Below, piece after piece: positions 56,095-64,000 of a DNA stretch of 64,000 nt. How positions within the stretch are numbered: the first letter of the stretch is position 1; every line of letters starts with the position of its first letter. The notes under the pieces were generated by a model. It was given only the letters and a program-made list of their open reading frames with translations. It was not told where the DNA came from and made no database searches. The translations under genes were made by a program, and so were the position numbers. The stretch lies in NCBI GenBank assembly GCA_941918925.1, contig OW799233.1, positions 79,735,797-79,799,796 of the forward strand, written 5' to 3'. This DNA comes from Phyto melanocephala (Eukaryota > Arthropoda > Insecta > Diptera > Rhinophoridae).

Positions 56095-58561
56095 TAGGCG
56101 GTCGTCTCCCATCTAAAACATCATGGCATATCTTATAAAACTTAACATGAAACTCAAAACAATCGGTACTCTTGTTCCAGTATAACCCAAGGATTTTATC
56201 TGTCTGATTTTGTCTTTCCATATTGAGAGTAGTTGACTTACCATTATCACCATCATTTAGCCTGGCTTCCAATTCTAAGCAATTTGATGAAAAATTTCTT
56301 AATTTAAAACCGGCGGCTGCGTTTATTTGTTTAGCCTCATTTGTCACATCTTGGGCCTCTTGCATATTGTTGAAACTCATCACTAAATCATCCACGTAAG
56401 TATGATTAATTACGGCATTTGTGCACCTAGGCATAGTTGACTCAAACACTTTGGCATTAAAATTCTTGACGTATTCGGCGCAGCATGGTGAACATATTGC
56501 CCCTAAAATCATTGACTGCATTATGTAGATTTGAATTTTTCGGCTCTTATCACCATCACGCCACAAGAAGCGCTGACAATTTTGATCCGCTTGAACGATA
56601 GACACCTGTGAAAACATTTCCTGGATATCACCAGCGACTGCTATTTTCCCCTGACGAAACTGATATAAAATTGTTTGAAGAGACTTAGCATGTTCGGGAC
56701 CTTTCATTAATACCGAATTTAAAGAAACATTCGACGTGGTTGCTGCAGCATCAAAAACGATTCGTAGCTTTTCCGGCTTGTGCGGATTTGTAACACCAAA
56801 ATGTGGCAAATACCATACCTTATTGCAATTGTTGTTCTTCATATTTGTTGACGGCAGAAGTCTGGCATAACCTTTGTCGATATACTTGGCGATTTCTCTT
56901 TTATAATTGGCAGCATTAACCGGATCTCTTGACATTCTATTTTCGACTTTTATCAACCGACCTGTTTCATAACGACCTTCTATTTCCCTTGTTGAATTTT
57001 TCAAAATTTCCCTAGAACGTTTATCATCATCGGATTCCAATACTAAATCAGTAGACCTTACACCAAAATTTTCAATAGAAAAGTAATCTTTGACCATCTT
57101 AGCAATATCCTTTAAGGTGTTGCCGTCGTTTATATGGCAAATTCGTGCAACATTATTTCCAACTCTCGCAGAAGGCCCATAGGCGACCCAACCCAGTTTT
57201 GTTGCAGAGGCCACTGGTAAATTTGGACCGGCTTCAACTATCCGATCGGCTAAGCCCAAAAAGCAATTGTCCAAACGAATTAGCATTGCAGGTTTTTTAT
57301 CCACGTAATCTTCTATAGGCAGGTGTTGCAAATATTCAAATCTTGCCTTTTCAAAACTTTGCACCGGTAAACTTAACTCTCTTACAGTATGTAAATTTTT
57401 AATGACATACTTTTGATAATTTTCACCTGTTGGAGAAATTTCGACATTCACCTTCATGGAGGTTTCCGTCTTGCGCATATTGTCATACCATTGTAATGTG
57501 ATTGATGATTTTTTCCTCTTAAGGCCCAGAGATACGGCGACACTATCCTCCAGTAATGACACGGAAGACCCTTCATCTAGCAGAGCATATATTTTTACAG
57601 TGCCCTTAGGACTATGTAACATAACAGGCAAAATTTTAAATAACTGACACATACCTTCATTCTGATGACATTTTAATACGTGGCCCGGCTGTTCAGGACC
57701 GGCAGCAGCTGTTGTCGCTTTAGCCTGATGTAATATTGGGTGGTGATAACGGTTGCACTCATTAGCGGTGCAAATACTCTTCTTATGGCATTGTGTCAAA
57801 CTGTGACCTTTACGAAGGCAGCCAAAACATACATGAAAACGTTTAACCTGATCCCACTTATCCTTTACTGCAAGATCTTTAAATTGCTGACAATCTGTAA
57901 GCCCGTGGCCTCCTTTACACTGAAGACATTCTTTGCGACCAGATTGATTCCCACTGCTATGGAGTACTCTTCGCGTTGTTGATGACGGTGGCTGTTGACG
58001 ATTATTTGTAGACGTTGGTAAACGTTGAGGCATGAGACTACAAATACGTGCTAAATCTCCAACCCATGTCGAAAAATGTTCCACTGTCGTGAACGGCTGA
58101 AAAGAAGCTGAGACCTTTGCCCACTCATACTGTTTTGACAAAGGTAATTTCAAAACCAACTTCTTTAATAAAGTTGGGTTGACCAAATAATTTTCACATT
58201 TCGCTGATCGGAAAAAGGCGACATTTTTGGCACAAGTGGCCAAACCTATAATACCATCGAGACATCCCTCAGTTACATCGGGATAGAGATCTATTTTCGC
58301 CAGTTGGGACTCTACCAGTAGTTCTGGACGACCAAAACTAAATTTCAGCTCATCAATTACCTGTGATACGTTTTCCGGGTAAATTAACATTGACAAGACA
58401 GCGTCCTTGGCACGACCGCGTAAAGCCTTTTGCAATCGCAGCATATTTTGTTTATTGGAATATCCAAATTCGATACTTGTAGCAATATACGTTGCCAAAA
58501 ATAATGGCCACTCCTCGGGCTTTCCATCAAAATGTGGCAAATCATATAATTTTATATTAAA
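55949..58561 (-). pseudogene. BEL/Pao gag C-terminus, protease and reverse transcriptase
   Basis: About 863 codons. First comes the gag core L-P-H-F-D-G-K-P-E-E-W-P and F-G-R-P-E. Zinc knuckles C-L-Q-C and C-F-G-C follow (about 57830-57930), then the protease D-E-G-S-S (about 57575). RT has R-I-V-F-D-A-A (about 56760), M-F-S-Q-V and Y-V-D-D (about 56390), all intact. The frame ends through a one-base deletion near 56094. The region is continuous with the upstream gag part except for a single TAA at 58562-58564. Confidence 0.88.
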
Positions 58562-59583
58562 TTAATTTATTGACCTATTTTGAGGCATACTGAACTGACC
58601 CATTGGTACACCAGTTGTCGACCAATTTGTCGTAGTTGTTGATGGAATATTCGTTGAAATACTTGTTGGCGGCGGTAACTGATGCGTGCAATTTAGTGGC
58701 GGCAGAAATTGTTGTCCAAATTGTTGCATATTTGCTGATGACGACGGTAAATGTTGTCCTAATGACGGCGGTAATTGTTGTTGATTATTTGGCAACGACG
58801 GCAAATACGTTCCTGCAGACGGCAGTGGTTGATGTGTATTATATGTTGACGGCGGTATATATGACCCTACTGACGGCGTTAACTGATGCGCATTACTTGT
58901 TGACGTCGGTATATACGATCTTAAAGTTGACGGCGTTCGCTGATTTGTATTATACGTTGACGGCAGTATATACGTACCAACTGACGGCGTTGGCTTATTC
59001 GTATTACAAGTTGACGGCGGTATATACGTATCTACTGACGGCGTTGGCTGATTCGTATTACAAGTTGACGGCGGTATATACGATCTTACCGACTGTGGCA
59101 AACGCTGCAAATTATGTTGTAAAAATGGTGGACTATTTCCAGTTGGCACCTGTTGGTAATCATGATGTATGGATGACGATATATCCCCATGTAGATGAGG
59201 CGTTGACTGTATGGAATAGTGTAAATCCCGGGATGGCGACGATTCATGCGACTTTCGTGTATCTTGTCTCAGTTCATTGATGGCGGACTGTAATGAAGCC
59301 ATTGTAGATATCAATGAGCTAAAATGTCCGCTGTCGGTGGCAAACTATGGTTGACTATTTGTGGCCCAACCGGTGGCGAATTTGAGCCAGGTATCCCATC
59401 AACCCCATTAGCAGCATTTGGGCTCTCATGTTCGGATTCCACTTCAACCAATGTGTTGTCCAAACTATCGCCATCATTAGAGCTGTCTTCTGAACTTTGT
59501 TGTTCCATGTTGATACCAGCAGTTTGTGATCTTGTCGATACACCAGGTTTCGTCATTATCAGTAGAATAATTATTACATTCAA
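58562..59583 (-). pseudogene. BEL/Pao gag N-terminal region
   Basis: The likely start lies near 59557, where M-T-K-P-G-V-S-T-R-S-Q-T begins. An acidic stretch runs to TGA at 59311. The frame continues shifted by one into a proline-, threonine- and serine-rich region with a repeated Y-I-P-P-S-T-C-N-T-N-Q module (about 58800-59090), ending in TAA at 58562. The module is repeated about six times, with a unit close to 60 bp. In-frame reading resumes after the TAA into the conserved gag core, so a single point change separates them. Confidence 0.78.
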
Positions 59584-59679
59584 TTTTTATTATTCGATTT
59601 AAAATCCCGAATTAATTGTTGTAACAAACAATGCGTCAATTTCCATTAAGTCGTAAAAGGTGTAAAAAAGAAAAACAGA

Positions 59680-59954
59680 TGTTGCGACGGCAGACAAAAT
59701 AAATACACGTTAAAAAATTAAGTTTAATAAACGATTTATTTAATTCAAAGACAATTGTTTAATTTACGTGAAATGATTATTAATGAAAAAATAGTAGATT
59801 AATGAAGCGAAGCGATTTCTTTTTTTGTTCCTTTTACGACGACGGTTAATTTCAAACTGGTGCATGCTTCGTTTTGTTGCCCGTATCTATGTACAACAGA
59901 GTGGCATCTGGTGTTAAAAATAAAACCAGAGTTGGCCAACCAGTGATGTCAACA
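59680..59954 (-). repeat. 5' LTR of the BEL/Pao element
   Basis: 275 bp, aligned to the 3' LTR over its full length with six mismatches and no gaps. Being at the right, it is the upstream LTR for leftward transcription. Confidence 0.92.
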
Positions 59955-60119
59955 CAGATAGAGGAGTGATGCTAAGGATGAGGGGCCATTTGGCCGATAT
60001 TTTGTTAAATACATAATTGAACCATACAAATATTATAAAAAGAAATGATAATAATATCTTAAATAATTTGTGCTTTATTTAAAATCAACATCGGCCCTTA
60101 AAATGTAACCACCTTTAAT

Positions 60120-60848
60120 TACTTCGATATGATAGTAAAATATTTTCGTATATTTAGTCTTTCAGTGAAAGTGGGCGTTAAAGTAGGCGTGTCAATAAAG
60201 TTTCTGCTAATAAATACAACTTAGATATTTCAATATAGTCCTTTATTTTCCCAAAAACTTTGTCAAAATTGGCACAACAATTACATTGATAAGAATGATA
60301 TACATATGTAGCAAATTTCATCATCATACTTTAAATTTTGTCGTTTTTAAGAGCTTTTATATTTCATTAACGGTAGATAATGTGAAAAGTGGGCGTTGTA
60401 CTAGGAGTGTCAAAGTTGTTTTTGCTAATGAGTACAACTTAGATGTTTCAATATGGTCCTTTATTATTACAAAATCTTTATTAATAGAGAAATTATATGA
60501 ATTTTAGGTAAAACGTTATATGGGAGGTGGGCGTAAAAGTAAGCGTGGCTCTTGCTTTACGAGCTATAACTCTCTCCCTAATATTCCGACTTAGCCCATT
60601 TTCAATACCAAACATACCTTGTCTATAAGAAAGATTCTGGCAAAATTTGAGCCCCTTGCTTTTTCGGTGCGACCTCTATCGTGCTTTCAACGGACGGACA
60701 GACGGACGGACATAGCTAGATCGTCATCAAATCAAACCCTGATTCAGAATATATATACTTTATGGGGTCTAAAATAGATATTTCGATGTGTTACAAACGG
60801 AATGACAAAATGAATATACCCCCACCATTTGTTTGGTAGCGGGTATAA
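60120..60848 (+). repeat. Interspersed repeat family B, copy 3 (longest)
   Basis: It has the GTGGGCGT(T/A)A...AGTAGGCGTGTC start repeated twice (about 60170 and 60390), the ACTCTCTCCCTAATATTCCG block, GACGGACGGACATAGCTAG, TATATATACTTTATGGGGTC and a final ACCCCCACCATTTGTTTGGT then AGCGGGTATAAAA. Confidence 0.75.
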
Positions 60849-61035
60849 AAATACAACTCTGATCTAATGAAATGCTTCATTTTTTAAAACGATTTATAAA
60901 ATGAAAAAATACGGTCCACTTGTCAAATTTTCAACCGTATTTTCTCTCATGTTTTTACTACTGATTACAATTTGCTTTTACACTATTCTACTTTGTTCAT
61001 TCTACACGAATTTTTAACATGTCTTACGACTTGTA

Positions 61036-61660
61036 TTATAGTCTAAACTGGCCTTTAATAGCTACAACTGCAGTGACTACAACGGCCGCCTCTGCAATCT
61101 TACCAGAGCCGTCAGATCCGGCTGGGATGTTTGCTGATGGAACCGTGAAGAGGTAGATGTCGAGGATAGCACTGGAAGGTCCGTAAGTTCTTTCGAACTT
61201 CGCGACACTCTGCCTATGCGTCCTCTTGCGAAATGGGTCCCTCTTGATTATTTTATTCAAAAAGGCCAAAGAGGACCTCGTACCATTTCTAGCCTTCTCC
61301 TCCTTCATTTTGCCTTTACCGTCCCGTGGTAACCATGCGGATGTTACCACTACGTCTTGCCGAACACTGTTGGCCACCCGATCTCCTGATCCTGGGGAAT
61401 AACCGTAAATTTCAGGCTTCTGAGACGTTGAAGGATCCACCACTGAGCTCGAGGTAGGACCGGATATCATAGTAATATCTAAATCCTCTTCCGAACAAAA
61501 TATTAGATCATCCAATTTCTGAGTGTTGCTACCCTCAGGAAATCTCTTGATAGTCCCAGAAGATCATCCAATTGGATCCTTCCTGGTCCTTCCCGGTCCA
61601 TAATAACTTTATAGATGTCCGTAAGAACAACGTCTAGACCCTGATCAGATTCATCTTGTT
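61036..61660 (-). pseudogene. Unrecognised GC-richer coding fragment
   Basis: Leftward, one frame reads 61660-61515 with a peptide containing L-D-V-V-L-T-D-I-Y-K-V and R-I-Q-L-D-D-L-L-G-L-S-R-D-F. After a frameshift near 61510 a second frame runs 159 codons (D-D-L-I-F-C-S-E-E-D-L, then K-M-K-E-E-K-A-R-N-G-T-R, R-K-R-T-H-R-Q-S) to 61036. The base composition is clearly richer in G+C than its surroundings and the two frames read coherently, so this was coding. I do not recognise the protein. It could be ORF1 of a LINE or a piece of a host gene. Confidence 0.45.
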
Positions 61661-61717
61661 AGTTTTTCTATTTATTTTTTATAATCTCTTCAATTTTGTT
61701 TCCAGAGGATTCTAAGG

Positions 61718-62155
61718 CTATCTATATTGTTGAACAAAAATTCGTTCAACATGTCCCGATAACGATCGCCATTGACTACGGCCGCTCTTTGCTCATTTTC
61801 GATGAAAAATGGCCCAAATTTGCCTCTGAACCAAAATTGGCACCAAACAGTGACTCGTTTTGGGTGTATAGGCTTTTCAAAGTATGCGTGCGGATTTTTT
61901 GTGCCCCAAATGCGACAATTTTGCTTGTTTATATACCCGCCAAGATCAAAATAAGCTTCATCTGAAAAGATTATTTTTTTGGCAATATCGGCCAAAGTAA
62001 TGTCGCAATATATCCCTGCGTTGTTCAAGCGTATACACAACCATATTTGTTCAGCGGAAGGATAAAACTAATTATCTGTCAAATCAGACATGAGCTAAGT
62101 GTTACCATTCACGAAATAAGCACTAGTTGAAAAAAACAGTAGATGGCGGACCCTT
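61718..62155 (-). mobile_element. DD41D mariner derivative (family M-c), truncated
   Basis: Leftward from 62155, next to TA (62156-62157), the end AAGGGTCCGCCATCTACTG leads to M-V-V-Y-T-L-E-Q-R-R-D-I-L-R-H-Y-F. The catalytic-domain region follows with S-D-E-A-Y-F-D-L-G-G-Y and V-N-G-D-R-Y-R. Same internal deletion as the other two M-c copies. The left terminal repeat is missing. Confidence 0.78.
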
Positions 62156-62470
62156 TACTAATTAAATCCGTTCACCAATTTTTGCGTAATATAGTAAAAA
62201 AGGAGAATGGGACCTAAGGGTAAAAAAACAATTTTCACTTTTTTTATGTGGACAACATCTGAGCATCGAATGAGACTGAACCCATGCCCCAAAAGTATTC
62301 CATCCCAAAGATATGCGCGTTTTATAAAAGTGAAGTCGACGATTCTAAGCGCAAATAGAAAGGGACCTAACGGTAAAATTTATTTATTTTTTCCCCTACT
62401 AAATTAACAAAATAACTTGATTTTACGAAACTACAAAAAATTTATTTTTTTCCTTATGAACAATTTAAAC
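62156..62470. other. No firm feature
   Basis: GGGACCTAAGGGTAAAAA near 62208 and its complement near 63187-63205 may be the inverted ends of an element into which the next family A copy inserted. No TSD was found. Confidence 0.3.
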
Positions 62471-63141
62471 AAGTAACAGTGCTATATTCGGCCGTGCCGA
62501 ATCTTATATACCCCCCTTCACAACGTGTAGTCATGCAATAACAATTGTTTGTATCACCATTCATCCCATATAAAATACGTGCATACGTACACGTTAGAAT
62601 AAATGTGGCATCGAAAAAATTTATTTTATTTTATTTAATATATTATTTATATTTTATTATTTTTTTTTAAATTTTTTTAAATTTTTTTTTAAATTTTTTT
62701 TTAATTTTTTTTTTGTAGTTTTTTTTCTTATTTTTAATATTTTTTTTTTTGTAATTTTTTTTTGTTTGGTATGTTTTTCACATGTATTTATGTATGTATG
62801 TTGTTGTTGTAATTGTGAAAAAAACGAGGTGGTCGTGGTTTTTTGCTCATATCTCAGAAAGTTATTTGGCGATTGTGCTGAATTTCAATAGCGATTCATT
62901 CCTGGATATTTCCAAGAGATTGATACCATATACAGATCTGAGGAACATGTAGTTGCTTCTAAAAGTTGATTTCAACCAACACACGGACAGACGGACAGAC
63001 GGTCAGGGCTTAATCGACTCCTCTATTCATAAGCTTTCAGAAAATATATACTTTATGGGGTCGGAAATGAAAATTGTAAAAATTACAAACGGAATGACAA
63101 AGCTATATATACCCTTGTGCACCACAGGTGAAGGGTATAAA
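62471..63141 (+). repeat. Interspersed repeat family A, copy 5
   Basis: AACAAGTAACAGTGCTATATTCGG at the start, an AT-rich middle (62620-62770), GAGGTGGTCGTGG, GACGGACAGACGGTCAGGG, TATATACTTTATGGGGTCGG and a final CACCACAGGTGAAGGGTATA. The GGCTCAGCTGG segment is missing from this copy. Confidence 0.78.
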
Positions 63142-63715
63142 AAATAGAAAAATCATTTAGTCTTTAAAATGGCGCTCCTGAGCAAAACCTGTTTTTACCC
63201 TTAGGTGTCTTTCTCTATGCGCTGTCACATATAAGCTCTAAACACATAGACGCCAGCAGACTTCACAACTTCACGGCTTCAAATGCTGCCAACTTCAAAT
63301 GCTGCTCTGAAGTCAGCTTCATAATTATTTTGACGACAGCAACAACATAATAATCAGCTGATGTGTATTTTAGCAATACAAATTTCAGGGATGCCGAATA
63401 TATATTTTATAATGAATAAAATTAAAGTTATTGATAAAAAAATGTAATTATACTATTATTATATTATTATTATATTTATTTAAGTTAGCTTAATTTTCAT
63501 TATAAATCTATTTTAGTTATATTTACAGTAGTTTAAGCGACAGTAGTTTTGTTTGTATTAGTTTATGTACATTTAACTTCGTTTGGTTCTCTGGTTGTTC
63601 GAACATGATGTTAAGTTGTATGCAGCCGAGGTGAGTTATTATTTGCAGCATACCCTTAGGCACTTTTATTATTCCTGCATATCACTTAACATTAACATTA
63701 CGACTTAATTCAAAT
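63142..63715. other. No recognisable feature
   Basis: AT-rich with short ACTTCA(A)ATGCTGC repeats near 63270-63310. Nothing supportable. Confidence 0.35.
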
Positions 63716-64000
63716 GTAACGGTTTTCAAATGAACTAGTGTATACATACGAGAACTTTGTCGAATGTTACAGAACACCACTATGTTACTATAAATAGCCG
63801 AACAACACAGCTAACATGATCAGTACTACAATAGACCTTGTAAAGGGCGTATTAAAGTGAGTTTGATAATAAAAGTGAAATAAGTAAAGCGACATAAAAG
63901 CAATATCTGAGTGTGCTTAAATAAATAAAGTGCTCTTAATTTTATAACTAATTTCAACTGTTTGCAATACGAAAAGAACTCAAGTTTTATTTAAAGGAAG
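63716..64000 (+). mobile_element. Possible LTR running off the window
   Basis: It begins TGTAACGGTTTTC, has TATAAATAG at about 63790 with a downstream AACACAGC, and an AATAAATAAA near 63921. That order is like an LTR's U3-R. The right end is outside the window. Confidence 0.35.

Larger units (their letters stand above)
53522..59954 (-). mobile_element. BEL/Pao retrotransposon with two LTRs
   Basis: The element lies between CAGAT (53517-53521) and CAGAT (59955-59959), a 5-bp TSD as usual for BEL/Pao. Its 275-bp LTRs begin TGTTG and end CAACA. By eye they differ at six positions (about 98% identical), so insertion is moderately recent. It is transcribed leftward. The polyprotein has gag, protease, RT, RNase H and integrase in BEL order. 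It is damaged by one in-frame stop and three frameshifts. Confidence 0.93.
53071..60115 (+). mobile_element. DD41D mariner derivative (family M-b) split by BEL/Pao
   Basis: The outer ends GAGGGTGGTTAAATTTTATG and the complement of AAGGTGGTTACATTTTAAGG lie next to TA (53069-53070 and 60116-60117). The left part, 53071-53521, and right part, 59960-60115, align with the copy at 17291-17885, including the helix-turn-helix start (degraded, near 53190) and the C-terminal G-H-L-A-D-I-L region near 59980. The 6.4-kb BEL/Pao element separates them. Confidence 0.82.

Noticed and set aside
58636..59280. Open frame of 214 codons on the plus strand
   Set aside because: It is the antisense shadow of the repetitive BEL gag region and has a low-complexity Y/L/T-rich translation.
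62208..63205. An element bounded by GGGACCTAAGGGTAAAAA and its complement
   Set aside because: The match is short, there is no TSD, and a family A copy occupies the middle; too weak to call.

Overview
The window is about 64 kb of AT-rich nuclear DNA from a higher fly (Diptera, Cyclorrhapha). The support is one spliced host gene that closely matches the fly arginine methyltransferase Art1 (PRMT1), with short GT-AG introns, set in a dense pile of insect-type transposable elements: DD41D 'rosa'-type mariners, Tc1, hAT, PIF/Harbinger, piggyBac, Helitron, Ty3/gypsy, BEL/Pao and Jockey. The species cannot be named from the sequence alone. No CRISPR array, operon or rRNA/tRNA gene is visible. Art1 (47193-48513, minus) is the only gene that looks intact.

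Layout. 1-16681 is one dead Ty3/gypsy element with LTRs of at least 1 kb. Its leader holds a Helitron, and its 3' half holds a rosa-type mariner, a piggyBac MITE and a Tc1 element. Its 3' LTR is split by a solo LTR of another family, which is itself split by a 1500-bp hAT element. 16683-23660 is a mosaic of interspersed repeats, a mariner deletion derivative, MITEs and a SINE-like retroposon. 23797-28700 is a PIF/Harbinger element with both of its genes broken; it sits in an older mariner fragment and holds further insertions. 29172-34834 has a minisatellite, two copies of a repeat I call family A, and a mariner and a Tc1 element that share one TA. 35767-38337 has several MITEs, including two extraordinary insertions reduced to bare palindromes, a second copy of the SINE-like retroposon, and a mariner. 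38350-40012 is a Tc1 element, followed by a dimeric satellite (about 40513-41330). 41785-46497 has family A repeats, a Helitron interrupted by a hAT element, and a cluster of CCAGCAAAA-ended MITEs. Art1 follows, then MITEs and a Jockey fragment. 53071-60115 is a mariner deletion derivative split by a BEL/Pao element with both LTRs (53522-59954). The right end has repeats, an unrecognised GC-richer coding fragment and what may be the start of another LTR.

How the parts relate. Most of the window is nested insertion, and in many cases the target site duplication (TSD) can be read directly. Almost every transposase is an internally deleted or frameshifted relic, and several MITE families share one deletion junction between copies, so they spread after losing coding capacity. 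The most unusual items are two 18- and 26-bp palindromes, each flanked by an 8-bp TSD, and a 67-bp sequence present twice with perfect identity, one copy with a 13-bp TSD. A third is a poly(A) retroposon built of repeated hairpins. All coordinates and alignments were read by eye.
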